NCBI GenBank assembly: GCA_002170485.2 | Contig: NHDZ02000118.1 | Span: forward strand, 1 to 64,000 | Length of the DNA: 64,000 nucleotides | Source: MED660 sp002691025 | GTDB lineage: Bacteria > Myxococcota_A > UBA9160 > UBA4427 | Direction: 5' to 3' | In this document: piece after piece, positions 1 to 8,410 of the stretch | How positions within the stretch are numbered: the stretch's first letter is position 1 | Layout of the letters: each line of letters begins with the position of its first letter | Notes under the pieces: model-generated | The model's input: the letters and a program-made list of their open reading frames with translations, nothing else | Databases searched by the model: none | What the model was told of the DNA's origin: nothing | Translations under genes and position numbers: made by a program

Positions 1-133
1 CCACCGCAGCCTTGGAGGCCTCCCGAGCCACCACAAGGGGAAGTGCCATGTGGGGAAATACGACCATTTCTCGCAAAGGGAGAACAGGCAATTCGTCCGG
101 GATCAATTGATCAAGAGAGTTGGCTTTCGACAT
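1..133 (-). CDS. lon: Lon protease, N-terminal fragment (cut by window edge)
   Basis: Read on the minus strand from the ATG at 133, this is an open frame running off the window's left edge. The 44 visible residues begin MSKANSLDQL and contain LPVLPLREMVVFPHM, the hallmark start of the Lon substrate-binding (LAN/PUA-like) domain. Lon is the cytoplasmic ATP-dependent protease that removes misfolded and short-lived regulatory proteins. Only the N-terminus is visible, so the AAA+ module and the Ser-Lys dyad cannot be checked. It lies downstream of the hrcA-grpE-dnaK-dnaJ-lipoprotein series on the same strand, with a promoter of its own overlapping the end of the preceding gene. The identification rests on the N-terminal motif and is strong. 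Confidence 0.88.
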   Translation of the reverse strand, partial: MSKANSLDQLIPDELPVLPLREMVVFPHMALPLVVAREASKAAV

Positions 134-220
134 ACCCAGTATTTCGTCCCGGCGTCGGCCGCACTTTAGTTCCGAGCGACTCCAGATGGACTGGGGGGTC
201 GATTTTGCATCAAGCCGACC

Positions 221-249
221 GTTATCTGGGGGGATCCGTACTCAGTCAA
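221..249 (-). promoter_or_regulatory. Candidate sigma70-type promoter of lon
   Basis: On the minus strand TTGACT (249-244) is followed by a 17-nt spacer and GATAAC (226-221). The -35 box overlaps the last codon and TGA stop of the upstream lipoprotein gene. The predicted start near 214 leaves about an 80-nt leader before the lon ATG at 133. It would give lon transcription independent of the chaperone genes. Confidence 0.6.
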
Positions 250-2473
250 CCGCCCGAAAGCGCCCGCGTTTGACCTGAAGGAGGAAAGGCCGCTTGCGTG
301 CGTTCCCATCGGGGCCAATGGTGGTCACGCCAGATGCCCCCGGGTAACCATAGACGAGCAGAAGACCGTCTCGGACCTGGGTGCGAGAGGTGCGGCCGGC
401 CACCCACTGCGTGAGGACAAGCCGGGTTGCGTCGTAACCATCCGAGGAGAACTCGTCCGGTTCCAGAGCAAAGGTCTCCCGATAATCCGACACGAATTGA
501 TTCACGGGAATGGCCTCGCTGTTGACATCGAAGCCCGTGGAGATGATGGCACCACGCACATGCCCCCGTCCGATCTTCACCAACTCGGGATCGTTCCACT
601 GGCTTGAGCCCAATAGCTGAACCCCATCCACTTCATGAAAAGCCAACTGGGGTGCGATGAGTTGGATCTTGTCGTGGGAGTCGGGAATGAAGAGCGCATC
701 GAAGTCCACCAAAGGAGGCAAAGGACGTGACTCGGGACCCAACTGCGAGTAGAGGATCTCCCGCAAGAGTCCCGCTTCCTCAGGCTCAAGCCGGCGCCCG
801 CGCCGCATGGCTTTGGCTCTTTCCTCCAGGGCAACCTGTTCATTGGGAGTCAAAAGGTCATAGCCCACGAGCTTGCGAATCGAATCATTGAAGTCCGTGG
901 ACGCCGGATCATAACCGGCCACGGCCACCACCTGCCCGCCGCGCTCGCGCACCGTATCCCAATACCGGGTGCGCATGCCTCGGCCGTAACGATTCGTGGG
1001 ATAGAGGATGGCAAATCGACTGAAGTCCATATCCTCCACCGCGTGCTCGACAAGAGCGCCCACTTCGTCCTCCGGCGTGAGCCGAAGGCGGAACACCCAC
1101 TTCTTCTCGTTCGGAATCGAGATGCGATTCGAAAGAGCGAGCAAGGGCATCCCCAGGAGTTCCGCCTGATTGGCGGCCGCTTCGGATTCTGCAGAAAAGA
1201 TGGGGCCGATCACGGCCACCACGCGCTCATCGGCCGCAAGCTCCCGCACGGCAGCGGCCGCACGGTCCGGGTCGCCCGCAGAATCCCGAACCAGGAGCCG
1301 AACGCCCTTCCCGGGTTCAGCCTCTTGCACAGAGGCCTCCACCGCGGCCAACAAAGCCCCTTCGCCCTCGGCCGGCATCAACGGCTCCGGCAAACCTCCG
1401 GTCCCGTCCTCCGTAAGCTCGGCTCCGGCCTCCCCTGGGAGACCTTCCTGATGGAAGACGTCGGAAGCGAGAAGGATCCCACGAAGCACCGCCTGCCCAA
1501 AAGGCGCATACCGGCCTGAAAGGGGCAGAACGACACCCAGGGTGCCCTCCGCATTCGCGAGGTCAGGCCAATCTCCCGCCAAAGCCTCTTCGAAGTCCGG
1601 AACAAAATCGGCCACGGCATGGGAATCGTCTTGCAAGCGAAGCTTCAGGTTGGCCAAACGCTCCTGACCGCCGCTCGTCATCGGATACTTTTCAGCATCC
1701 AACAGGCGCGTCCGGGCCTGCTCCAACTGACCTCCCACCATCTCGCGCCAGACCATGGTGAGTTCGACTCGACCGGCGGGAATCTGCCGACCGAGCGCCT
1801 CGGAGGACCGGGTGAGCTGCTCCCAGGTCATCGCCAAAAGCAGGTCATCGATCTCTACATCCACCAGACGCAAACGCGATTCCGCCTGGGACCGTGCCGG
1901 CTCGGAAGTCGGATCATCTCCCGAACGGGAAACCTCGTCCGCCCATTCCTTGCGAAGCGAGGCCAGGTTGATCAGTTCATCCACCGGGTCGCTACTCATC
2001 TTGGCCAGCAAACGGTAGAACGCCCTTCGATCCGTGGAGTCCAGTTTCCGGACTCGCACGGCCTCGACCAGTTCCACGGCCTCCACGGCACGGCCCTGAT
2101 CCCATTCCCAACGCGCCAGGCGCACGCGAACGGAATCCACCCGATTGCCTTTGGGATAGCGTTGGATGACTTCTCGCAAGCGGTCGAAAGCCTCCTGGGG
2201 CCTTCCTTGCAGCAGAGCCAATCGAGCGAGTTCTTCCGTGGCGTCATCGGACAGAGGGCCACCGGGGAAGGTCGTCAAAAAGGCTTCCAGCCGGGATTGG
2301 GCCGCGGCCGGATCCGCCGGCAAGGGCTGAAGAGCGGCATCGTAGGCCCGACGCTGCTCCGCAGGAACGCGCTCACCGAAAGGCCCGGTCCCGGCACAGG
2401 CCACCACCAGACACAGAAGGCCGCCTATCAAAAAAACGATCGATCCACTCGGTCGATCCAGCAATCGCTTCAC
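242..2473 (-). CDS. LppC/LpoA-like lipoprotein with periplasmic binding protein fold
   Basis: A 743-residue protein starting at GTG 2473; a TTG at 2464 has a better-spaced GAGG. It has a lipoprotein signal with lipobox-like LVVACAG near residue 26, then a helical TPR-like region (about 40-290), then a type-I periplasmic binding fold beginning LGVVLPLSGRYAPFG near 310. That architecture matches the LppC/LpoA family, outer-membrane lipoproteins that in enterobacteria activate penicillin-binding proteins, and also matches branched-chain amino-acid binding proteins. It starts 2 nt after the dnaJ stop, so it is probably co-transcribed with the chaperones. A cell-envelope role is inferred; no ligand can be assigned. 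Confidence 0.75.
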   Translation of the reverse strand: MKRLLDRPSGSIVFLIGGLLCLVVACAGTGPFGERVPAEQRRAYDAALQPLPADPAAAQSRLEAFLTTFPGGPLSDDATEELARLALLQGRPQEAFDRLREVIQRYPKGNRVDSVRVRLARWEWDQGRAVEAVELVEAVRVRKLDSTDRRAFYRLLAKMSSDPVDELINLASLRKEWADEVSRSGDDPTSEPARSQAESRLRLVDVEIDDLLLAMTWEQLTRSSEALGRQIPAGRVELTMVWREMVGGQLEQARTRLLDAEKYPMTSGGQERLANLKLRLQDDSHAVADFVPDFEEALAGDWPDLANAEGTLGVVLPLSGRYAPFGQAVLRGILLASDVFHQEGLPGEAGAELTEDGTGGLPEPLMPAEGEGALLAAVEASVQEAEPGKGVRLLVRDSAGDPDRAAAAVRELAADERVVAVIGPIFSAESEAAANQAELLGMPLLALSNRISIPNEKKWVFRLRLTPEDEVGALVEHAVEDMDFSRFAILYPTNRYGRGMRTRYWDTVRERGGQVVAVAGYDPASTDFNDSIRKLVGYDLLTPNEQVALEERAKAMRRGRRLEPEEAGLLREILYSQLGPESRPLPPLVDFDALFIPDSHDKIQLIAPQLAFHEVDGVQLLGSSQWNDPELVKIGRGHVRGAIISTGFDVNSEAIPVNQFVSDYRETFALEPDEFSSDGYDATRLVLTQWVAGRTSRTQVRDGLLLVYGYPGASGVTTIGPDGNARKRPFLLQVKRGRFRAVD

Positions 2474-2474
2474 C

Positions 2475-3617
2475 TCAGTCGAAGAAGTCCTTCAGTTTTT
2501 CGACGAAACTCTTGTGCTCAGGTGAAACATTCTGACCACTCTCTTCCGCAAACTCCTCCAGCAATTCACGCTGGCGTGCTGTCAGCCTCGTCGGCACCTC
2601 AACGAAGATTCGCACAAAGAGATCTCCTCGCATCTTTTCAAGACGAGCAGGGTCGAGTCGGGGTTGAAGCGGCGGAAGCCCCTTGCCCCTGAGCCGAAGC
2701 ACTTTGCCCGACTGCGTGCCCTCGGGCAGGCTCAGCTCGATACGGCCTTCCAGGGTCGGAGCCTCGATGGAGGCGCCCAGCGCCGCTTGAACGAAGGGAA
2801 CCGGAACTTCGGTATAGAGATCGCCTCCATCCCGCTCGAAAAGGGGATGCGGGCTGAGACGGATGACCACATAGAGGTCGCCCGCAGGCCCCCCTGCAAT
2901 CCCGGCTTCGCCCTCACCCGCGAGCCGCAAGCGCGCGCCTTCATCCACACCGGCCGGAACCCGGACCTGGAGAGTCTGCTCCGACTCGATCCGCCCTGCC
3001 CCGCGACACGTCTTGCAGTGATCGCGAATGATCTGACCTGCGCCGCCACACTGATCACAGGTTCGATTGACTCGGAAGAAGCCCTGCTGAAACGCAATCT
3101 GACCCATGCCCTCGCACCGGCTACAGAGTTCGGGCTCGCTGCCTGGAGCGGCCCCCGACGATCCACAAGGGTCACAGCCACGCATCTTCGGAATCTTGAT
3201 GGTCGGCTCCGCGCCCTTGAGCACATCCATGAGGTCGATCTCGAGGTTGTAACGGAGGTCGGCCCCTCTCTCACCGCGAGTGCGACGTCCACCCGCTCGC
3301 CCAGCACCGCCAAAGATATCACCGAAAAGATCGCTGAAGATATCCGAGAAGCCGCCCATGTCACCGAAGTCGGGCTGACCTCCACCCGGCCCACCCAGGC
3401 CCGCATGCCCGAACTGATCGTACCGAGCTCTCTTCTCAGAATCGGAGAGAACCGCATAGGCCTCCGAGACTTCCTTGAATTTTGCCTCGGCTTCAGGGTT
3501 GTCCGGATTCCGATCGGGGTGGTACTCAAGCGCAAGCTTGCGATACGTCTTCTTCAGGACTGTCCCATCGGCGTGACGCTCCACGCCGAGAACTTCATAA
3601 TAGTCACGCTTGATCAA
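2475..3617 (-). CDS. dnaJ: Chaperone DnaJ (Hsp40)
   Basis: DnaJ stimulates DnaK ATPase activity and delivers unfolded clients. The J domain starts KRDYYEVLGV and carries the HPD motif (YHPDRNPDN), followed by a Gly/Phe-rich stretch. The zinc-binding region has four CxxCxGxG-type repeats (CDPCGSSG, CSRCEGMG, CDQCGGAG, CKTCRGAG) and leads into the C-terminal substrate-binding domains. Length is 380 aa from the TTG at 3617, chosen because family members start one or two residues before the KRDYY motif; the frame is open further upstream but that extension has no family resemblance. It is downstream of dnaK (134-nt gap) and 2 nt upstream of the lipoprotein gene. Confidence 0.95.
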   Translation of the reverse strand: MIKRDYYEVLGVERHADGTVLKKTYRKLALEYHPDRNPDNPEAEAKFKEVSEAYAVLSDSEKRARYDQFGHAGLGGPGGGQPDFGDMGGFSDIFSDLFGDIFGGAGRAGGRRTRGERGADLRYNLEIDLMDVLKGAEPTIKIPKMRGCDPCGSSGAAPGSEPELCSRCEGMGQIAFQQGFFRVNRTCDQCGGAGQIIRDHCKTCRGAGRIESEQTLQVRVPAGVDEGARLRLAGEGEAGIAGGPAGDLYVVIRLSPHPLFERDGGDLYTEVPVPFVQAALGASIEAPTLEGRIELSLPEGTQSGKVLRLRGKGLPPLQPRLDPARLEKMRGDLFVRIFVEVPTRLTARQRELLEEFAEESGQNVSPEHKSFVEKLKDFFD

Positions 3618-3751
3618 TGTCAGGCCCCGCGGTTCAGACCCCAGGAAAACCGAGGTCGTTGATGCAGCGGCACGTTCTGAAACGCCCAGCAAGAGGGGCT
3701 TCAGACCGGCATGGGCAGGAGAATGTCAACCTTGGCCGCATCTGGCCAGCC

Positions 3752-5608
3752 CTATGCGAGCGAATTCGAAGCCTGGGGCCCCTTCGGGGATTCAGGGTTC
3801 TCCCCCAACTGCGCGTAGACCTTTTCGGTGAGCTCGAAACTGGACGCCGAAAGGGCCTGCAGGACTTCTCGGAGTTCCTCGGGTTCCGCTCCGGGTTCCA
3901 GGGCCTCCACCCGCTCCAGAAGGCCCCGAACGCCTTGCAGGTCCGTGTCTTCCACATGCTGGCCGAACTCCTTCAGGGTCTTTTCCGTGGCGTAGACCAA
4001 CCCTGTGAGCTTGTTCCTCAGATCCACCTCTTCGCGCTTCCTCAGATCATCGGCCTTGTGGTCTGCCGCCTGGCTTACGAGTTCTTGGACCTGCTCATCG
4101 GTCAAACCACTTGAGGCGGTCACTTCAATGCTCTGGGACAGGCCGGTCCCCAGGTCTCGAGCCGAGACATGCGCGACCCCATCCGTATCCAAAGAGAACG
4201 TCACTTCAATCTGCGGCACGCCTCGGGGTGCCGGCGGGAGACCCACAAGCTCAAAACGCCCCAAGCTCATGTTGTCGGTGGCCAGCTCTCTTTCTCCCTG
4301 AAGAACGTGGATTCGAACCAACTCCTGACTGTCTTCCGTCGTAGAAAAAATCTGGCTCTTGGCGGTGGGAAGGGTCGTGTTCTTCGGGATGATGGAAGTC
4401 AGAACCCCTCCTTCGGTTTCCACACCCAGAGACAAGGGGGTCACATCCAGAAGCAGGACATCCTCCAGGTCCCCACTCAACACGCCCGCCTGAATCGCCG
4501 CCCCCATGGCCACCACCTCATCCGGATTCACCGAAACGTTGGGCTCGCGACCGAAAATCTCGGCCACTCGAGACCGGATCCGGGGCATGCGTGTCATGCC
4601 GCCCACGAGGATCACTTCATCGATGGCCTCGAGGTCAATGCCGGCATCCTCCAAAGCCGTGCGGCAGGGACCTTCGAGGCGGGCCACGAGAGGACCGACC
4701 ATCTCTTCGAGTTCAGAGCGCGAGAGGGTGTACGCGAGGTGCTTCGGGCCCTCATCGTCCGAGCCGATGAAAGGCAGGTTGATGTCCGTCTCCTCTACGG
4801 AAGACAGTTCGTGCTTGGCTCGCTCAGAGGCTTCCTTGAGTCTTTGCAGGGCCATGGGGTCAGAGCGGAGATCAAGGCCGTGCTCCCCTTTGAACTGATC
4901 CGCAAGGTACTCGACGATGCAGCGATCAAAATCCTCTCCGCCGAGATAGGTATCTCCATTGGTGCTCAGGACCTGGAAGACGCCCCCGCCCAATTCAAGG
5001 ATCGAGACATCAAACGTACCTCCGCCCAGATCGAAGACCGCCACCACCTTGTCTTCCTGCTTGTCGACACCGTATGCCAGTGCCGCGGCCGTGGGCTCAT
5101 TGATGATTCTCAGGACTTCAAGACCCGCAATGGCCCCCGCCTCCTTGGTGGCCTGGCGCTGGGCATCATTGAAGTACGCGGGCACGGTAATCACCGCCGC
5201 GTCCACGGGCTCACCCAGGAAATCGGATGCGGTTTCCTTCATTCTCTGGAGGATCATGCCCGCGATTTCCTGAGGCGAATGTTCTCGTCCGTCAACAGAC
5301 ACCCAGGCATCGCCATTCTCGGCCGCCATCAGGGAAAAGGGCGCCACATCACAAAAGGCACTGACTTCCTTGGAGGTATGCTTGCGGCCGATCAATCTCT
5401 TGATGGCAAAAAGGGTTCTCGCGGGATTCGTCGCCGCCTGCCGTTTGGCAATCTGGCCAACCAACTTCTCGCCACTCTCGGTGAAAGCCACCGTGGAGGG
5501 CGTTGTCCGCGAGCCTTCCACATTCGCGATCACCTCGGGTCGGCTTCCCGACGTAAAGGCGACACAGGAATTCGTGGTCCCCAGGTCGATTCCGATGACA
5601 TTCCCCAA
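3752..5608 (-). CDS. dnaK: Chaperone DnaK (Hsp70)
   Basis: A 618-residue cytoplasmic ATP-dependent foldase. The nucleotide-binding domain opens with VIGIDLGTTNSCVAF and contains INEPTAAALAYG and FDLGGGTFDVS; the substrate-binding domain contains LLLDVTPLSLGVET. The start is TTG at 5608, since family N-termini coincide with it exactly and there is no in-frame ATG; GGGAG lies about 10 nt upstream. The C-terminus ends PQASNSLA without the acidic EEVD-like tail common in bacterial DnaKs, and the protein is about 20 residues shorter than usual. It follows grpE after a 48-nt gap that contains a small hairpin. Confidence 0.96.
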   Translation of the reverse strand: MGNVIGIDLGTTNSCVAFTSGSRPEVIANVEGSRTTPSTVAFTESGEKLVGQIAKRQAATNPARTLFAIKRLIGRKHTSKEVSAFCDVAPFSLMAAENGDAWVSVDGREHSPQEIAGMILQRMKETASDFLGEPVDAAVITVPAYFNDAQRQATKEAGAIAGLEVLRIINEPTAAALAYGVDKQEDKVVAVFDLGGGTFDVSILELGGGVFQVLSTNGDTYLGGEDFDRCIVEYLADQFKGEHGLDLRSDPMALQRLKEASERAKHELSSVEETDINLPFIGSDDEGPKHLAYTLSRSELEEMVGPLVARLEGPCRTALEDAGIDLEAIDEVILVGGMTRMPRIRSRVAEIFGREPNVSVNPDEVVAMGAAIQAGVLSGDLEDVLLLDVTPLSLGVETEGGVLTSIIPKNTTLPTAKSQIFSTTEDSQELVRIHVLQGERELATDNMSLGRFELVGLPPAPRGVPQIEVTFSLDTDGVAHVSARDLGTGLSQSIEVTASSGLTDEQVQELVSQAADHKADDLRKREEVDLRNKLTGLVYATEKTLKEFGQHVEDTDLQGVRGLLERVEALEPGAEPEELREVLQALSASSFELTEKVYAQLGENPESPKGPQASNSLA

Positions 5609-5622
5609 CTGACGCTTACTCC

Positions 5623-5646
5623 CTTGGGCCTTTTTGCCCTGGGGAG
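5623..5646 (-). promoter_or_regulatory. Imperfect hairpin between grpE and dnaK
   Basis: CCCTTGGGC and GCCCTGGGG can pair with one mismatch around a T-rich loop, just upstream of the GGGAG ribosome site of dnaK. It could modulate dnaK translation or mark RNA processing. It is not followed by a run of U on the coding strand, so it is not an obvious terminator. Confidence 0.3.
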
Positions 5647-5656
5647 AAACCCCGAG

Positions 5657-6313
5657 CTAGGCCTTGTCTGCCCCTTTGGACGCTGCCACCAACACTCTCG
5701 CCGGTCTCAGCATCCGATCCTGGAGCACGTATCCCTTCTGAAGCACTTGAACCACTGAATTGGGTTCCACGCCTTGAGCGGGAACCTGGCCCATGGCCTC
5801 ATGAAAATTCGGATCAAAGGCCTCACCGGCCGGATCCACCTGTTTTACGCCTACCTTCCCCAGGGCCGTCAGGAACTCACGCTGCACCAGGGCCACGCCC
5901 TCCAGAACACTACTGAGGTCGCTCTCCTGGCCCGGATCCGCATGTTCCAGTGCCCTTTCAAGGTTATCGACCGTAGCCAGCAGGTCCTTGATGAGATTCT
6001 GCTGACCGTACTGAAGAGCCTCCTGCTTCTCTTTCAGGCTCCGGCGGCGAAAATTCTCGAATTCGGCCTGTAATCGCGTATAGCGGTCCGTCAGCTCTTC
6101 AGACTCTTTACAGCGAGCTTCGAACTCTTCCTTCATGGATTGAAGTTCCGAGATCAGGGCCTCCATGGTCTTTTCATCCGCAGAAGCCCCTGTGGCGTTC
6201 TCGGCCCCCTCTCGACGCGCTTCCACGGAGGCCGTGGCCTCTCGGAGCGCTTCTTCCATCTCTTCGCTGGGCTCGATGGTGGGCCCGCCCGCCGCTTCGT
6301 CTTGATCGCTCAT
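5657..6313 (-). CDS. grpE: Nucleotide exchange factor GrpE
   Basis: GrpE releases ADP from DnaK. This 218-residue protein has an acidic, low-complexity N-terminus (about 1-55). A long coiled-coil follows, with RYTRLQAEFENFRRR, the conserved core of the dimerisation helix. The C-terminal beta domain has FDPNFHEAM and the ending VLQKGYVLQDRMLRPARVLVA, a canonical GrpE signature. The ATG at 6313 follows the hrcA stop by 15 nt, and dnaK follows, so hrcA-grpE-dnaK-dnaJ form one transcription unit. Confidence 0.95.
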   Translation of the reverse strand: MSDQDEAAGGPTIEPSEEMEEALREATASVEARREGAENATGASADEKTMEALISELQSMKEEFEARCKESEELTDRYTRLQAEFENFRRRSLKEKQEALQYGQQNLIKDLLATVDNLERALEHADPGQESDLSSVLEGVALVQREFLTALGKVGVKQVDPAGEAFDPNFHEAMGQVPAQGVEPNSVVQVLQKGYVLQDRMLRPARVLVAASKGADKA

Positions 6314-6328
6314 CGCGTCTCTTCCCTC

Positions 6329-7468
6329 TCAGCCCTGGGCTTCATTGCCAGCATTGAGTTTCGCAGTCACCAGTTCAGAGCAGAAACCCACAAGCGAAAT
6401 CACCCGGGCGTAATCCATACGATTCGGACCGATCACGCCCAGAGCTCCGAGCGCAGACCTTCCTTTTACATCCCCCGGTTCATCGTCCCCGATCGCGGCT
6501 TGTCCAGCCCTCCCGTAGGGAACCGCCACAAGAGCACACTCCCTCAGGTTCGCTCCCTCGAGCTCATCACCGAGAGAGACAGAAACAGCACTTCCCGAGC
6601 TGTCGAGAACCTTGCCGACCACCTCCAGAAGGCGCTCGTTGTCTTCCACCGCCTGCAGGATTCCACGCAGGCGATCCGGGTCATGGAATTCCGGCTGGCT
6701 CAAGAAGGCCGTATGGTTTGTCACGACCAGTTCGAGCTCACGAACAGAAGGCTGATCCAGCACCCGAAGCCCAAGAGAAAGTGCGCGCGTGAGCAGACCC
6801 TGGGCCTCGACCCGAAGTCGACCGAGTTCTGCTTCCAGGATCGAGCGAAGCTCGACCAGCGTCCGCCCCGTCAACCTTTCCGTCAGCCGAGCCGCCATGG
6901 CATCCAATTCGGCCTGGTCGTCCTTGCCGCGTTCATGCATGACATGCTGTTGCACCGAACCCACCTCGGGAACAAGAACGATCAGCAGGCGATCCGTGGC
7001 GACGCGCACCAGACTCACATGCCTCATCCGCATCCGATCCACGCGAGGACTCATGACAAAACCGAGTTGATGGGTTCGACTTGAAAGCAGAGCCGATACC
7101 CAGGACACGACTCGTTCGCCGCCCACGCTGTCGCACTCATTGGTCAGGGTCAAACGTTCGTAGTGACTCAGATCCGCCGAGTCCATCAACTGATCTACAA
7201 AAAAACGCAGACCCGCCTCGGTGGGCACCCGTCCCGCCGAAGCATGCGGCTTCTCGACCATCCCCACCTTTTCAAGATCCGACATGGTGCTGCGAATACT
7301 GGCGCTGGACAGAGGAACCGGGAGGAGGTGGGAGACCGTGCCGGACGAAGCCGGTTGGGCGTCCGCCACATACGCGCTGACCACAGCACGCAGCACCATC
7401 CTCTGGCGCTCACCGAGTATCGGCGCGTCTTGCTGCGATCTTCCGTCGGTTCGCGTATAACTCCGCAT
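6329..7468 (-). CDS. hrcA: Heat-inducible transcription repressor HrcA
   Basis: HrcA represses class I heat-shock genes by binding CIRCE elements and depends on GroE for activity. The N-terminal winged helix reads LGERQRMVLRAVV, with SSASIRSTMSDLEKVGMVEKPHASAGRVPTEAG split across the recognition helix and wing. The C-terminal GAF-like and dimerisation parts follow, ending with PYGRAGQAAIG and GPNRMDYARVI. The ATG at 7468 is chosen; a TTG at 7486 in the same frame has no ribosome site, whereas GAGG lies 12 nt before 7468 (379 aa). It heads the chaperone operon, but I found no CIRCE repeat in its upstream region. Confidence 0.92.
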   Translation of the reverse strand: MRSYTRTDGRSQQDAPILGERQRMVLRAVVSAYVADAQPASSGTVSHLLPVPLSSASIRSTMSDLEKVGMVEKPHASAGRVPTEAGLRFFVDQLMDSADLSHYERLTLTNECDSVGGERVVSWVSALLSSRTHQLGFVMSPRVDRMRMRHVSLVRVATDRLLIVLVPEVGSVQQHVMHERGKDDQAELDAMAARLTERLTGRTLVELRSILEAELGRLRVEAQGLLTRALSLGLRVLDQPSVRELELVVTNHTAFLSQPEFHDPDRLRGILQAVEDNERLLEVVGKVLDSSGSAVSVSLGDELEGANLRECALVAVPYGRAGQAAIGDDEPGDVKGRSALGALGVIGPNRMDYARVISLVGFCSELVTAKLNAGNEAQG

Positions 7469-7501
7469 CGCTACCAAAAACCTCAATGATTACGCTGTTC
7501 T

Positions 7502-7530
7502 TGTCTAACATGGGTGAGGCGGTGCGTCAA
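7502..7530 (-). promoter_or_regulatory. Candidate promoter of the hrcA-grpE-dnaK-dnaJ operon
   Basis: On the minus strand TTGACG (7530-7525), a 17-nt spacer and TAGACA (7507-7502) form a weak vegetative-type promoter. The predicted start is about 30 nt before the hrcA ATG at 7468. No TTAGCACTC-N9-GAGTGCTAA repeat and no clear sigma32-type box was seen here. Confidence 0.4.
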
Positions 7531-7662
7531 TCGGTCCACCGGGTCTCAAGCCGACGGATCCGGTAACTCGACCCTCCATGGGACTCTCGTGCTCCCCTTG
7601 CCGGTGCGAATACGCTATCGGATGATCGACCCCTGACCCCGATTCACCGAAGGAGAACAAAG

Positions 7663-8385
7663 ATGCCCGTCTGGGAGCAAAACGACGTTCGAATCCACTA
7701 CCAGGAAACCGGATCCGGCTTTCCGGTGCTGCTCTTTGCGCCCGGAGGCATGAAGTCCGCGATCTCCTTCTGGGAACGCATGCCCTGGAATCCCATCGAC
7801 GTCCTGTCGCCTCATTTCCGGGTCATCGCCATGGATCAACGCAATGCCGGTGAATCCCAGGCACCGATCTCTGGCGAGGACGGATGGCACACCTATACCG
7901 ACGATCATGTCGGACTCCTCGAGGCGCTCCAGATCGACCGTTGCCATGTGCTCGGCTGCTGCATCGGGGGCTCCTACGGTCTGGGTCTCATGCAAGCCGC
8001 CCCCGGAAAAGTCGCCGCAGGTGTGCTCCTCCAACCCATCGGGTCCAACGGCGAAAATCGCGAAGCCTTCTACGCCATGTTCGACCAATGGGCGGACGAA
8101 TTGAAGCCCTCGCAACCCGAGGTCTCCACGCAAGACTGGGAGGGTTTCCGCAGCCGGATGTACGACGGCGATTTCGTCTACAACGTTTCCCGGGATTTCG
8201 TCCGTCAATGCGACACACCCATGCTGATCCTGAAGGGGGACGACCTCTACCACCCGGGCCCGATTTCCGAGGAAGTCGCCGAACTCGCTCCCCGGGGCAC
8301 ACTGATCACCGAGTGGAAGGAAGGCGAGGCCATCGAAGCCTCTTCCCACGCCGTCGTGGAGTTCCTGCAACAACAGACGCCATGA
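7663..8385 (+). CDS. Alpha/beta-fold hydrolase with Cys nucleophile
   Basis: A 240-residue cytoplasmic protein of the alpha/beta hydrolase superfamily, with no signal peptide. It has an oxyanion-loop region FAPGGMKS, the strand-turn MDQRNAGES, and the nucleophile elbow GCCIGGSYG near 103-111. The elbow places Cys where most family members have Ser, as in dienelactone-type hydrolases. LKGDDLYHP and SSHAVVEF supply the likely acid and His. AAGGAG precedes the ATG by 8 nt. It is a single gene divergent from hrcA and convergent with hemW. The substrate is unknown; a Cys nucleophile fits a lactone, an ester or a non-hydrolytic role. Confidence 0.75.
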   Translation: MPVWEQNDVRIHYQETGSGFPVLLFAPGGMKSAISFWERMPWNPIDVLSPHFRVIAMDQRNAGESQAPISGEDGWHTYTDDHVGLLEALQIDRCHVLGCCIGGSYGLGLMQAAPGKVAAGVLLQPIGSNGENREAFYAMFDQWADELKPSQPEVSTQDWEGFRSRMYDGDFVYNVSRDFVRQCDTPMLILKGDDLYHPGPISEEVAELAPRGTLITEWKEGEAIEASSHAVVEFLQQQTP

Positions 8386-8410
8386 CAGGGGCGTGAAAGC
8401 GGAGGCCCCC

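Noticed and set aside
43..273. 76-residue ORF on the plus strand at the left edge
   Set aside because: It is antisense to the lon start and its promoter; no ribosome site or domain, whereas the minus strand reads Lon.
4169..5758. 529-residue ORF antisense to dnaK
   Set aside because: Composition follows the complementary strand of a well-conserved gene; no recognisable domain.
7487..7662. CIRCE element upstream of hrcA
   Set aside because: No TTAGCACTC-N9-GAGTGCTAA or close variant; the only similar string is inside the tRNA.
7615..8373. 252-residue ORF antisense to the alpha/beta hydrolase
   Set aside because: The sense frame has a ribosome site, nucleophile elbow and His; the antisense has neither a domain nor a ribosome site.
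8386..8410. Stem GGGGC/GCCCC between the hydrolase and hemW as terminator
   Set aside because: Only 5 bp with an 11-nt loop and no T run.
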